DNA of 64,000 nucleotides from CAVRCT01 sp963719645. Lineage in GTDB: Bacteria; Pseudomonadota; Gammaproteobacteria; DSM-16500. Made by a program: the position numbers and the translations under genes. Positions 53,558 to 62,768 of the stretch are shown here, one piece after another. The stretch is from contig CAVRCT010000005.1 in assembly GCA_963719645.1 (NCBI GenBank), positions 538,394-602,393 of the forward strand, read 5' to 3'. Below the pieces are notes generated by a model that saw nothing but the letters and a program-made list of their open reading frames with translations, searched no databases and was not told the DNA's origin. Position 1 is the first letter of the stretch. Each line of letters begins with the position of its first letter.

Positions 53558-54817
53558 ATGATTGACCGCCCAGAAGGCGGTGAGCGCACCGTTCTCGTTC
53601 ATATCAATTTTCCTGCTGGCAGCATGCAAGAGGACTTATCCGAATTTAAGGAACTTGCAAGCTCCGCAGGAGCCGTTGTTGTTGATGTGGTGACTGCCAC
53701 ACGTCATGCACCTGAACCCAAATATTTTATTGGCACCGGCAAAGCTGACGATATCAGTGCGTGTGTTAAGCACCATGATGCGGAGCTGGTTATCTTTAAT
53801 CATGCACTCTCTCCTGCTCAAGAACGTAACTTAGAAAGACTTCTACAGTGTCGAGTCGTTGATCGCACCGGATTAATTCTGGATATTTTTGCGCAGCGTG
53901 CCCGCAGTTTTGAAGGCAAATTACAAGTTGAATTAGCATTTTTAAAACATTTGTCGACGCGCTTAGTGAGAGGCTGGACTCACCTTGAAAGACAACGAGG
54001 TGGCATTGGTTTACGCGGTGGTCCAGGCGAAACGCAGTTGGAAATTGACCGACGCTTAATCCGAGATCGTATTCAATATATTTCAAAACGATTAACCAAA
54101 GTTAGAAAACAGCGCGAACAAGGTCGTCGTTCACGACAAAAAAAAGATGTGCCGACGATTGCATTAGTGGGTTACACCAATGCGGGTAAATCAACCTTAT
54201 TTAATCAATTAACCGGCGAGCAAGTTTATGTCGCAAATCGATTATTTGCGACATTAGATCCTACGTTGCGAAGTATGCAATTACCCGAAGTGGGTTCTGT
54301 TATTTTGGCGGATACTGTCGGTTTTATTCGGCATTTACCGCATGATTTGGTGCAAGCGTTTCATGCCACGTTGCAAGAAGTCGCGGAGGCGGATTTGCTG
54401 TTACACGTTGTCGATGCGCACGATGTACGTTGTCAAGAAAATATCACAGAAGTGCAAAGTGTGTTGACGAGTATTGATGCTGAAACGGTCCCACAAATTT
54501 TAGTGTTTAATAAAATGGATTTGTGTCCCCATTTTATTGCGCCATACAATCGTGAAGTCAAAGCAGTGCGTGTTTCTGCATTAGAGGCGCAAGGCTTTGC
54601 TGAATTACAACAGGCGATCATTGATTTTTTTAGTGCAACCATTATTCAAAAAACCATTGTCTTGACGCATGCAGACGCCAAGCTGCGTGCTGAATTATAT
54701 CGCTTAAAGGCCGTGATTACCGAACAAATCGACGAAGAGGGTAATGCGCATTTATTGATTCGTTTACCAACCTTCGAATGGGAAAAATTGCAGTCTAGAA
54801 CAAGAATCACGAAATAA
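53558..54817 (+). CDS. hflX: GTPase HflX
   Basis: The product has 419 residues. The N-terminal HflX domain carries EPKYFIGTGKADDI and the GGPGETQLEIDRRLIRDRI signature (about 149-167). The G domain (about 195-360) has G1 GYTNAGKSTLFN, FATLDPTLR, G3 DTVGFIRHLP and G4 FNKMD. It is a ribosome-binding GTPase that splits stalled ribosomes. It starts 5 bases after hfq. Confidence 0.95.
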   Translation: MIDRPEGGERTVLVHINFPAGSMQEDLSEFKELASSAGAVVVDVVTATRHAPEPKYFIGTGKADDISACVKHHDAELVIFNHALSPAQERNLERLLQCRVVDRTGLILDIFAQRARSFEGKLQVELAFLKHLSTRLVRGWTHLERQRGGIGLRGGPGETQLEIDRRLIRDRIQYISKRLTKVRKQREQGRRSRQKKDVPTIALVGYTNAGKSTLFNQLTGEQVYVANRLFATLDPTLRSMQLPEVGSVILADTVGFIRHLPHDLVQAFHATLQEVAEADLLLHVVDAHDVRCQENITEVQSVLTSIDAETVPQILVFNKMDLCPHFIAPYNREVKAVRVSALEAQGFAELQQAIIDFFSATIIQKTIVLTHADAKLRAELYRLKAVITEQIDEEGNAHLLIRLPTFEWEKLQSRTRITK

Positions 54818-54875
54818 CTTTTTGCAAATCTGACAGAATCGAATACAATTCCTGTTTTTACTGGAGAATCACCCT

Positions 54876-56030
54876 ATGCCGTGGAATGAGCCCGGTAAAA
54901 ACGGCAATAATCAAAATCCGCCTGACTTAGACAAGTTACTGAGTGATTTTTTACACAAAGTACGTGGGTTGCTATTAGCTAAAAAAGAAACAGTAGGCAG
55001 GTGGGAGCCCGTTCCCAAAAGAGGCTTAGGAATAGGGTTAGGTATCGTCGCTTTTCTGTTGGTCATCATTTGGTTTATTTCAGGTATTTTCATCGTTAAT
55101 CCCGCAGAAGAAGCAGTTGTTTTACGCTTTGGCCAATTTGCCTCCGTTGAACAATCGGGCTTACATTGGATCGCGCGTTTTATTGATTCAAAATATTTAG
55201 TCGATGTTCAAAAAATTTATTCCTTTTCATTGCAAGGGGATTACTTAACAAAATCATCCGAGCAAGGCGATTTGCCTGCTCAATATGTGCAAGTCGATAC
55301 CAGCAGCAAAATAACCGGCGCACCTGACCAATCGAAAAACTTAGTCAACGTAGAATTAAATGTTCAATATCGTGTGAGTGATCCGCGAGCGTACTTGTTT
55401 AGTAACGTGAATCCCGATGATACGATTCAGCAGGTTGCAGCAGGTGCGTTATCCGATATGGTTGGCACCATGAAATTAGATGAAGTGCTGACGACGGGGA
55501 GAGAAATCTTAAGCTCCGGTGTTTTGTCGAGAACAAAACAAATGTTAGCAAATTACAATACGGGTTTAGAAGTGATGGCTATCACATTACGTAAAGCGCA
55601 AGCACCTGATCAAGTAAGAGCTGCGTTTAACGATGTGAATCGCGCTGACCAAGACAAATCAACGTATATTCAGCAAGCACAAGCGTATGCGAGTAAAGTG
55701 GTGCCGTTGGCACAAGGTGACGCTGCGCGCACGTTGGCAGATGCGGTGGGTTATCAACAACAAGTTGTGTTGACTGCGCAAGCCCAAGTGGCTCGTTTTC
55801 AAGCGTTATCAAAAGCGTACACTGCCTCACCGGATCTCACGCGCAACCGACTTTATTTTGATGCCATGCAACGCATTTTTCAAAATACGACTAAGATTTT
55901 GGTTTCAACGAATGGCAATAATAATTTGGTTTATTTGCCCTTGGATAAAATCATGAATGAGAACGCGACTATTTCTACGTTGCGAAAAGCTAATCAAACA
56001 GCGCTGAACGAGGTGAAAAATGACAACTAG
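54876..56030 (+). CDS. hflK: FtsH protease modulator HflK
   Basis: The product has 384 residues. The N-terminus is Gly/Asn/Pro-rich (MPWNEPGKNGNNQNPPDLDK), then comes one membrane helix (about 52-72) and a periplasmic SPFH/band-7 domain (about 75-260) with NPAEEAVVLRFGQF and VELNVQYRVSDPRAYLF. A helical region and a short tail follow. With HflC it forms the membrane complex that restrains FtsH. Its end overlaps hflC by 11 bases. Confidence 0.94.
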   Translation: MPWNEPGKNGNNQNPPDLDKLLSDFLHKVRGLLLAKKETVGRWEPVPKRGLGIGLGIVAFLLVIIWFISGIFIVNPAEEAVVLRFGQFASVEQSGLHWIARFIDSKYLVDVQKIYSFSLQGDYLTKSSEQGDLPAQYVQVDTSSKITGAPDQSKNLVNVELNVQYRVSDPRAYLFSNVNPDDTIQQVAAGALSDMVGTMKLDEVLTTGREILSSGVLSRTKQMLANYNTGLEVMAITLRKAQAPDQVRAAFNDVNRADQDKSTYIQQAQAYASKVVPLAQGDAARTLADAVGYQQQVVLTAQAQVARFQALSKAYTASPDLTRNRLYFDAMQRIFQNTTKILVSTNGNNNLVYLPLDKIMNENATISTLRKANQTALNEVKNDN

Positions 56031-56934
56031 AGTGTCAGCAATAGTTCTTGCTGTTGTCGTAATGATAGCGGGCTGGATGAGTGTATTTACTGTGAATGAA
56101 GGTGAAGGCGCTTTGGTTTTGCGGTTGGGTAAAATTGTCAATCAAGCATCCGGTCAAAGCGATATATTGCAACCCGGCTTGCATTTCAAAATCCCATTTA
56201 TTGACAGTGTTCGCATTTTTGATATGCGAATTCAAGAGTTGAATAGTTCAACCTCAAAACCATTGACGGTGGTGACGAAAGAACAAACTTATTTAGTGGT
56301 GGAGTATTTTGCAAAATGGCGCATTAATAATTTAGCAAAGTTCTATACCAGCACAGGCGGCAGTTTGAGTTGGGCAGAAACATTGTTAGAGCAACATTTA
56401 AATGACATTGTACGTGCCGAATATGGTAAGCACACGAGTGATCAAGCGATTTCTGCAGATCGCGCGAATATGATGGCAACCATTCGCGAGCTCGCCGATG
56501 ATGTGGGTAAAGATCAAGGGATCACTGTGTTAGATGTTCGTATTCAGCAGATTACTTTACCAAAAGAATTGATGGATTCTGTTTTTAAGCGCATGGCAAC
56601 TGAGCGTAAACAATTTGCCGAAGCGAAGCGTGCTGAGGGTGTCGAGAAGTCAGAAGAGATTCGCGCATTAGCCGATCAACGCGTTACGGTGATTAAGGCG
56701 CAAGCTAAAATGCAAGCGGCAACGATTCGTGCGAAAGGGGATTGGGATGCTGCCCAAATTTACACACAAGCTTACAGTTCAAATCCACAATTTTATGTTT
56801 TTTATCGTAGCTTAGAAGCGTATCAACATAGTTTTGCAAAGAAGAGTGATATTTTAATTCTAAAACCGGAAGGACAGTTTTTTAATTACTTTTCCGGAAC
56901 GGGCGGCAACACGAATTTAACGAAACAAAAATAG
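56020..56934 (+). CDS. hflC: FtsH protease modulator HflC
   Basis: The product has 304 residues. The N-terminal anchor helix (about 5-25) is followed by the SPFH domain with VNEGEGALVLRLGKI, PGLHFKIPFIDSVRIFDMRI and VLDVRIQQITLPKEL. The helical tail includes RAEGVEKSEEIRALAD, a conserved family stretch. It is the partner of HflK, with a translationally overlapping start (ATG 56020 inside hflK). It ends 8 bases before purA. Confidence 0.95.
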   Translation: MTTRVSAIVLAVVVMIAGWMSVFTVNEGEGALVLRLGKIVNQASGQSDILQPGLHFKIPFIDSVRIFDMRIQELNSSTSKPLTVVTKEQTYLVVEYFAKWRINNLAKFYTSTGGSLSWAETLLEQHLNDIVRAEYGKHTSDQAISADRANMMATIRELADDVGKDQGITVLDVRIQQITLPKELMDSVFKRMATERKQFAEAKRAEGVEKSEEIRALADQRVTVIKAQAKMQAATIRAKGDWDAAQIYTQAYSSNPQFYVFYRSLEAYQHSFAKKSDILILKPEGQFFNYFSGTGGNTNLTKQK

Positions 56935-56942
56935 AGTGGGTT

Positions 56943-58253
56943 ATGGCAAAAAATATCATTATTCTGGGTAGTCAATGGGGCGATGAAGGAAAAGGCAAAA
57001 TTGTTGATTTGCTGATGGATCAAGCCTCTGCCGTTGTGCGTTATCAAGGCGGGCACAATGCAGGACATACGTTAGTCATTGATGGTAAAAAAACCGTATT
57101 GCGTTTAATCCCTTCCGGTATTTTGCACCCGAATGTGCAGTGTTTAATTGGTAACGGTGTTGTGTTATCGCCGACGGCATTACTGCAAGAAATTAATGAA
57201 TTAGAAAAAAACGGTGTCTCTGTCACCGATCGGCTGAAGATTAGCGAAGCGTGTACACTCGTTTTACCGTATCACGTTGCACTCGATCAAGCGCGCGAAA
57301 AAGCGAAAGGAAAAGCAGCGATTGGCACGACCGGCCGCGGCATTGGTCCGGCTTATGAAGATAAAGTGGCACGACGTGCATTGCGTTTTGGTGATTTATT
57401 TAATGAAAAAGTATTTTCTGCCAAACTCGAAGAAGTGCTTGAGTATCATAATTTTATTTTACAAAATTATCATCAGCATGAGCCGATTGATTATGCGCAA
57501 CTGCGTGACAATGTGTTGGCATTAGTGCCACAGTTGCAACCGATGCGTGCGGATGTTGTGGCATTGCTGGCTGACTATCGTGCGAAACAAAAAAATATTA
57601 TTTTTGAAGGTGCGCAGGGGACATTATTAGACAATGATCACGGTACGTATCCTTTTGTAACGTCTTCCAATACCGTGGCAGGTGCTGCCAGTGTTGGATC
57701 AGGTGTGGGCCCGCTTTATTTTGATTACGTGTTAGGTGTCATGAAAGCTTATGCAACGCGTGTCGGTGCCGGTCCTTTCCCAACCGAGTTACATGATGCA
57801 GTGGGTCAGCGTATTGCAGAGCGCGGCAAGGAATTTGGTTCAGTGACCGGTCGTGCGCGTCGTTGTGGTTGGTTGGATATGGTTGCGTTACGTCGTTCTA
57901 TTCAATTAAACAGTATTTCAGGATTATGCATTACAAAATTAGATGTATTGGATGGTCTTGATAAAATTTATATTTGTACAAAATATAAATTGCACGGTAA
58001 AGATTTAAGCGTTCTGCCGACGGATTTAACCCAATTTTCAGCCTGTGAACCGGTCTATGAAGAATTTCCTGGCTGGCATGAATCGACCGTGGGCGTGAAG
58101 ACGTTTGCTGGATTACCGAAAAATGCGCAAAGTTATTTGCAACGCATCCAAGAATTAGCCGGTATTCCAATGGACATCGTGTCGACGGGACCTGATCGTA
58201 ATGAAACAATTGTATTACGGCATCCGCTCGCGGTTGAAACAGAGATGGTGTAG
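56943..58253 (+). CDS. purA: adenylosuccinate synthetase
   Basis: The product has 436 residues, family-typical. The P-loop signature is GSQWGDEGKGKIVDLL (about 9-24), then GGHNAGHTLV (about 37-46), the catalytic stretch IGTTGRGIGPAYEDK (about 127-141), the VTSSNT segment and the C-terminal STGPDRNETI. It converts IMP and aspartate to adenylosuccinate using GTP. It is last gene of the hfq operon, with tRNA-Leu facing it 11 bases downstream. Confidence 0.96.
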   Translation: MAKNIIILGSQWGDEGKGKIVDLLMDQASAVVRYQGGHNAGHTLVIDGKKTVLRLIPSGILHPNVQCLIGNGVVLSPTALLQEINELEKNGVSVTDRLKISEACTLVLPYHVALDQAREKAKGKAAIGTTGRGIGPAYEDKVARRALRFGDLFNEKVFSAKLEEVLEYHNFILQNYHQHEPIDYAQLRDNVLALVPQLQPMRADVVALLADYRAKQKNIIFEGAQGTLLDNDHGTYPFVTSSNTVAGAASVGSGVGPLYFDYVLGVMKAYATRVGAGPFPTELHDAVGQRIAERGKEFGSVTGRARRCGWLDMVALRRSIQLNSISGLCITKLDVLDGLDKIYICTKYKLHGKDLSVLPTDLTQFSACEPVYEEFPGWHESTVGVKTFAGLPKNAQSYLQRIQELAGIPMDIVSTGPDRNETIVLRHPLAVETEMV

Positions 58254-58264
58254 TTAGGAAATAG

Positions 58265-58348
58265 TGCCGAAGAGAGGACTCGAACCTCCACGGGGTTTCC
58301 CCCACAAGTACCTGAAACTTGCGTGTCTACCAGTTTCACCACCTCGGC
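58265..58348 (-). tRNA. tRNA-Leu (anticodon CAG)
   Basis: It is an 84-nt class II tRNA. The acceptor is GCCGAGG, the D-arm is TGGTGAAACTGGTAGACAC, the anticodon loop is TTCAGGT (CAG), the long variable arm is GTGGGGGAAACCCCGT, and the T-arm is GAGGTTCGAGTCCTC. The 3' CCA is not encoded (CTA follows). It is convergent with purA. Confidence 0.95.
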
Positions 58349-58398
58349 AATGCTTGAGCACTTTACTGAGCCACTTCTTTCTTGTCAACAAAGCTTTT

Positions 58399-58485
58399 CT
58401 GAGCCGCGACCGTCAGGAAGCGTCACGGAATCAGCAATTAAAATTAACGCCGCTTCAGCGACACTCCCTGACGGTCGCGGCTCAG
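58399..58485. repeat. inverted GAGCCGCGACCGTCAGG repeat
   Basis: CTGAGCCGCGACCGTCAGG at the left and CCTGACGGTCGCGGCTCAG at the right are perfect complements about 50 bases apart. The core is the same as in the 118-bp tandem units at 45386-45673. It lies between tRNA-Leu and recG, so it also covers the likely tRNA promoter side. Confidence 0.8.
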
Positions 58486-58554
58486 TTAAAAACACAAGAT
58501 GGATCTGTTACATTTCGCATTTTAAAGTGCGGTGGGTATATACTAAAGAAATAT

Positions 58555-60657
58555 ATGAATACACAGACTAACCAGATAATGGACTTAAGCCAACAACCTT
58601 GCGAACACTTAACCGGTGTAGGCAAGCGCATCGCCGAGCGTCTTTCACACATCGGTATTTTCAGCGTACAAGATTTATTATTTCATCTGCCCATGCGTTA
58701 TCAAGATCGAACACGCGTACATCCCATGCGCCATTTAATTCCAGGTGAACATGTTGTCGTGGAAGGCGAAGTGGTTGATATCAGAATGCCACGCACTGGC
58801 CGCACTCGACTTTTCATTGTGATTAAAGACAATACCGGACAATTTTATTTGCGTTTTTTTTATGTGACTGCGTTACAACGCCAAGCATTTCAAATGGGAA
58901 CAAAAGTCCGTTGCTTTGGTGAAACACGCTTAGGCACGCATGGTTTAGAAATGATTCATCCAGAATATCGCATCATCAAACCGGGCCAGCCTATACCAAT
59001 TGAAGAGACGCTAACGCCAATTTATCCAGCGACAGAAGGCGTCAGTCAACTGATGCTGCGCAAATTGACCGATCAAGCATTGATGATGTTGCAAAATGGC
59101 GGCGCATTACAAGAAATTTTACCGCAAATAATTTTAGACAAGCTAACATTCCCTTCTTTGAAAGATGCATTGCAATTTGTTCATCGTCCGCCACCCAATG
59201 CACCGATTGACATGCTCATAGAGGGCCAGCACGTCACCCAAAAACGATTGGTGTTCGAAGAGTTGTTAGCGCATCGAATCAGTTTGTTGCATTTGAAAAA
59301 ATCATTTCAAATTCAAAAAGCGATTGCATTAAACAAACGCGGTAAATTGATAAAAAATTTTTTAACCACACTGCCTTTCCAATTAACTAGCGCGCAAAAA
59401 AATGTAGCGAAAGAAATTTATCAAGATTTAGCCAATCCTTATCCCATGTTGCGATTAATGCAAGGGGATGTTGGCTCGGGAAAAACAGTGGTTGCCGCGT
59501 CAGCGATTTTGAAGGCCATTGAAAATGGTTATCAAGCAGCGGTCTTAGCGCCAACCGAATTATTAGTCGATCAACATTTGCAAACTTTTAAAAAATGGTT
59601 TGAGCCGTTACAAATTAATGTGGTTGCACTAACAGGCCATTTAAAAGCTGCAGAGCGGCGGCAAGTGCTAACCGATATTCAACAAAATACCGCACAAGTC
59701 ATTGTGGGTACGCATGCGATTTTCCAAAAAGGTGTTGAGTTTGCAAAATTAGCGTTGATTGTTGTCGATGAGCAACATCGTTTTGGCGTTCAGCAGCGCG
59801 CGTTGCTACGGGAAAAAGGCGTGAGAGAAAATGTTTATCCGCATCAATTAATTATGACAGCCACGCCGATTCCGCGCACGCTGGCAATGAGTGTTTATGC
59901 TGATTTAGATTATTCAGTCATTGATGAATTACCGCCTGGCCGGACACCGATTACAACCAGTGTGTTGGCAAATGCAAAACGTGATGCGGTGTTAGCACGA
60001 ATTAAAGAAGCTTGCGCAGAGGGTCGGCAAGCTTACTGGGTTTGCACATTGATTGAAGAATCCGAAGTGTTGCAATGTAAAGCGGCAGAAGATACCGCGC
60101 GAGAATTACGTGTATTATTACCGGAATTAAAAATTGGTTTATTGCACGGCCGCATGAAAGCAACAGAAAAAGAAGAGATCATGCGCTCATTTAAGCAAAG
60201 TGAAATAAATTTATTGGTAGCAACCACCGTGATTGAAGTCGGTGTGGATGTTCCCAACGCCAGTTTGATGATTGTTGAAAATGCAGAACGATTAGGGCTC
60301 GCGCAGTTGCATCAATTAAGAGGCCGTGTGGGTCGCGGTGCTGTTGCGAGTCATTGTTTGCTGATGTATCAATCCCCCTTATCTTCTCTCGCGAAAGAGC
60401 GCTTAGGCGTGATGCGCGAAACAACAGATGGTTTCAAAGTCGCGCAACGCGATTTAGAAATTCGTGGCCCCGGCGAAGTCTTAGGCACTCGACAAACAGG
60501 TGAAGTGTCATTACGTATTGCTGATTTAGTCCGCGACAGTGATTTATTACCCGCCGTACAACAAGCCGCAACGCTTTTGCAATTACACCATCCAGAGTTG
60601 GTGGATGCATTAGTCAAACGCTGGGTAGGTCATCGAGAGCAGTTTGGTCATGTGTAG
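58555..60657 (+). CDS. recG: ATP-dependent DNA helicase RecG
   Basis: The start is ATG 58555 (MNTQTNQIMDLSQQPCEHL), giving 700 residues, normal for RecG. The frame is open back to 58264 but would run through the tRNA and a repeat. The wedge/OB domain (about 10-170) has LTGVGKRIAERL and LFHLPMRYQDRT. The helicase core has QGDVGSGKTVVAASAIL (motif I), VDEQHRFGVQQR (DEQH box), TATPIPRTLAMSVY and QLRGRVGRGAVASHCLL (motif VI). It remodels stalled replication forks and Holliday junctions. No strong Shine-Dalgarno is seen. Confidence 0.94.
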   Translation: MNTQTNQIMDLSQQPCEHLTGVGKRIAERLSHIGIFSVQDLLFHLPMRYQDRTRVHPMRHLIPGEHVVVEGEVVDIRMPRTGRTRLFIVIKDNTGQFYLRFFYVTALQRQAFQMGTKVRCFGETRLGTHGLEMIHPEYRIIKPGQPIPIEETLTPIYPATEGVSQLMLRKLTDQALMMLQNGGALQEILPQIILDKLTFPSLKDALQFVHRPPPNAPIDMLIEGQHVTQKRLVFEELLAHRISLLHLKKSFQIQKAIALNKRGKLIKNFLTTLPFQLTSAQKNVAKEIYQDLANPYPMLRLMQGDVGSGKTVVAASAILKAIENGYQAAVLAPTELLVDQHLQTFKKWFEPLQINVVALTGHLKAAERRQVLTDIQQNTAQVIVGTHAIFQKGVEFAKLALIVVDEQHRFGVQQRALLREKGVRENVYPHQLIMTATPIPRTLAMSVYADLDYSVIDELPPGRTPITTSVLANAKRDAVLARIKEACAEGRQAYWVCTLIEESEVLQCKAAEDTARELRVLLPELKIGLLHGRMKATEKEEIMRSFKQSEINLLVATTVIEVGVDVPNASLMIVENAERLGLAQLHQLRGRVGRGAVASHCLLMYQSPLSSLAKERLGVMRETTDGFKVAQRDLEIRGPGEVLGTRQTGEVSLRIADLVRDSDLLPAVQQAATLLQLHHPELVDALVKRWVGHREQFGHV

Positions 60658-60679
60658 AAGTTGCATTAACTAAAAACTT

Positions 60680-61064
60680 ATTTTTATACAAATCCCCCTT
60701 GTTCCCCCTTTTTCAAAGTGGGAGACCTACTAATCAGCTTTCGCTATTAAGACACAGAGCTGTTTAGCAGGTCTCCCACTTTGAAAAGGGGGAACAAGGG
60801 GCAATGGCACTAGCTTAAGAACTGTCGTCCCGGAATTTAGTAGCTCTTAACGAGCGCCTTTTGCTCGTTTAGAGCTACTTAATGTCCGGGATCCATCTTC
60901 AATTTATCGCCCTCTTGCTTTTAACTTATATGCTTTAAGCAAAATGGATCCCGGACATTAACTGGCGCTAAATTCGCAAAAAGCGCTCATTAAGCGCCAG
61001 TAAATTCCGGGACGACAGTTCTTAAGCTAGTGCCATTGGGAGCAAGGGGGATTTGTATAAAAAT
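60680..61064. repeat. CCCCCTTG-type host palindrome interrupted by element copy B
   Basis: The outer arms ATTTTTATACAAATCCCCC (60680 on) and GGGGGATTTGTATAAAAAT (to 61064) are complementary. Inside, CTCCCACTTTGAAAAGGGGG and its complement form a second hairpin (about 60696-60797). The right side is split by the element at 60803-61037. It accounts for the first half of the 800-bp gap between recG and anmK. Confidence 0.7.
60803..61037. mobile_element. ~235-bp inverted-repeat (MITE-like) element, copy B (inverted)
   Basis: Its reverse complement matches copy A (15554-15789) almost base for base, including both internal hairpins. The central ~50 bp differ most. The flanks are 13-bp near-identical direct repeats: GGGAACAAGGGGC (60790-60802) and GGGAGCAAGGGGG (61038-61050). 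It has no coding capacity. Confidence 0.78.
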
Positions 61065-61142
61065 AATTAAATTTCTCTTTGTATAAATCTATGTGAGCTC
61101 TTACAAAAAAATCAAATGCGTGCGTCGGAGTTCTCTAAGAGC

Positions 61143-61326
61143 GCTTAAGAAAGGGTTGTCATCCTGAGCGCTTTTCGCTCCGAAGCAACTCCCGCAAAAG
61201 AAAGGGCTGTCATCCTGAGCGCTTTTCGCTCCGAAGGATCTCCCGCAAATTTCTGAGGCTTAGCTAAAAATCTTCTTTAAGCATTTCTCAACTATATAGG
61301 GAGATGCTTCGGAACAAAAAGCGCTC
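61143..61326. repeat. decayed GTCATCCTGAGCG-family repeat with a duplicated left arm
   Basis: Two direct copies of GTCATCCTGAGCGCTTTTCG (about 61158 and 61209) are followed by a partial complementary arm (GGGAGATGCTTCGG, AAAAAGCGCTCAG) to about 61326. It is related to 28898-29082. Confidence 0.6.
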
Positions 61327-61450
61327 AGATAGTAAGGAATTGGGTGCGCAATTGGATGGGTTAAAAAAACAATATGCATCCTCTGATGCAAAGGATGCAG
61401 CCACTGCGAGTGCATCTTCTTCTCTCCGTGCAGGCTTTCATGATGTCTAA
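61304..61450 (+). other. possible C-terminal gene fragment
   Basis: From 61325 a frame reads SDSKELGAQLDGLKKQYAS... then an Asp/Ala/Ser-rich stretch and SLRAGFHDV to TAA 61448-61450. The composition looks like coding sequence, but the only ATG (61304) is inside the repeat. It may be the tail of a gene whose body was replaced by the repeat. It ends 4 bases before the convergent anmK stop. Confidence 0.3.
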
Positions 61451-61454
61451 ATTT

Positions 61455-62534
61455 TTAAAAATAAACCGCTCCCAGGATCGCGCTTGTTTTTGCACCCGTC
61501 ACTTGCATCAAATTCCCAGGCTTTTTATGAAGTGTTTGCTTGGCTAACCAGGCAAAGGCCATGGCTTCTACCCAATCCGGATTAATGCCTAATTTCGCGC
61601 TTGAAAAAACCGGATGAGGTGCAGCGAGTGATTGTAAGCGAGACATTAATAGAAGATTGTGCGCACCACCACCGCAAATCACGATGTCACAGGATTGATT
61701 TGGCAAGTGCGAAAGAATGCTGCGCGCAGTAAGCTCCACCAACGTGGCTTGGATATCCTCTGCTTTGAAGTCAGCAGATAAAAAAGATTGTAACCATTTT
61801 AAATTAAAATATTCTCTGCCCGTACTTTTGGGCGGTGCAAGTTTGAAAAAAGAATCGTCGAGCAATTTGGCAAGCAATTCTGGCAGAATGTTTCCTTGTT
61901 TTGCCCATTCGCCATGCGCATCATAAGATTTTTTTAAATGAATTTCCGTCCACGCATCCAGCAAAGTATTTCCGGGTCCTGTATCAAATCCTAAAACATT
62001 TCCATTCGGTGATAATAAAGTGATGTTGGCGATGCCGCCAATATTGACGATCATGCGCGAATGATTTGTATCGGAAAAAACAGCTTGATGAAAAGCAGGC
62101 ACGAGAGGCGCACCCTGGCCACCCAATGCTATATCACGACGGCGAAAATCAGCGATGGTGGTAATCCCTGTTTCCGCTGCAATAATATTGGGATCACAAA
62201 TTTGTAATGTAAATTGTTGGGCAGGATGGTGTCTGACTGTTTGCCCATGACTGCCGATGGCTTTGATTTTTTCTGGCGAAAGTCTTGCTTGTTGTAATAA
62301 TTCATTCACCGTCAGTGCAAACGCTTTTCCGAGCCGAATATCTAATTGACCTAAGCGATTAATTTCATCAGCACCTGGTTGGCAGAGCGCTAAAATTTCA
62401 TTACGCATATCGCTGGGATAAGGAACATAGTGCGTCGCCACTAAGTTAGGCGCAGGTTGACTAAAATCAACCAGTGCGGCATCAATGCCATCCGCGCTTG
62501 TACCAGACATTAAACCAATATAAAGTTCTGACAT
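61455..62534 (-). CDS. anmK: anhydro-N-acetylmuramic acid kinase
   Basis: The product has 359 residues. ASKHA-fold motifs are YIGLMSGTSADGIDAALVDF (about 5-24), GSHGQTVRHHP (about 93-103), NIGGIANITLL (about 165-175) and LGFDTGPGNTLLDAW (about 181-195), with ICGGGAHN near the C-terminus. It phosphorylates and opens anhydroMurNAc in cell-wall recycling. It is monocistronic, divergent from tyrS across a hairpin. Confidence 0.94.
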   Translation of the reverse strand: MSELYIGLMSGTSADGIDAALVDFSQPAPNLVATHYVPYPSDMRNEILALCQPGADEINRLGQLDIRLGKAFALTVNELLQQARLSPEKIKAIGSHGQTVRHHPAQQFTLQICDPNIIAAETGITTIADFRRRDIALGGQGAPLVPAFHQAVFSDTNHSRMIVNIGGIANITLLSPNGNVLGFDTGPGNTLLDAWTEIHLKKSYDAHGEWAKQGNILPELLAKLLDDSFFKLAPPKSTGREYFNLKWLQSFLSADFKAEDIQATLVELTARSILSHLPNQSCDIVICGGGAHNLLLMSRLQSLAAPHPVFSSAKLGINPDWVEAMAFAWLAKQTLHKKPGNLMQVTGAKTSAILGAVYF

Positions 62535-62595
62535 TGAGCAAGTTCCTAATGTTTTACACAGGGTTCCGTATTAACGCACGAGAGTCCGGCTCGCG

Positions 62596-62702
62596 CCGTC
62601 ATTGCGAGGAGTGTTTTTTGCGACGAAGCAATCCAGTTTTTAACAAGCAACAACCATAAAACTGGATTGCTTCGTCGCAAAAAACGCTCCTCGCAATGAC
62701 GG
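62596..62702. repeat. 107-bp near-perfect hairpin (CCGTCATTGCGAGGAGCG family), copy 2
   Basis: It has the same arms as 33044-33150 (CCGTCATTGCGAGGAGTG on the left, CGCTCCTCGCAATGACGG on the right, with TTTTTTGCGACGAAGCAATC inside) and a different ~14-base loop. It lies between the divergent anmK and tyrS genes, leaving about 60 bp on each side for promoters. Confidence 0.8.
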
Positions 62703-62768
62703 TGCGGACACTAATGCGCATTTGCGAAAATAATGCCATAATTTCACTTTTTGCTTGGAGAGTAAAGC

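Noticed and set aside
58264..58554. N-terminal extension of RecG (97 extra residues)
   Set aside because: It would be read through the antisense of tRNA-Leu and a palindromic repeat, and the residues do not resemble RecG. ATG 58555 gives the normal family length.
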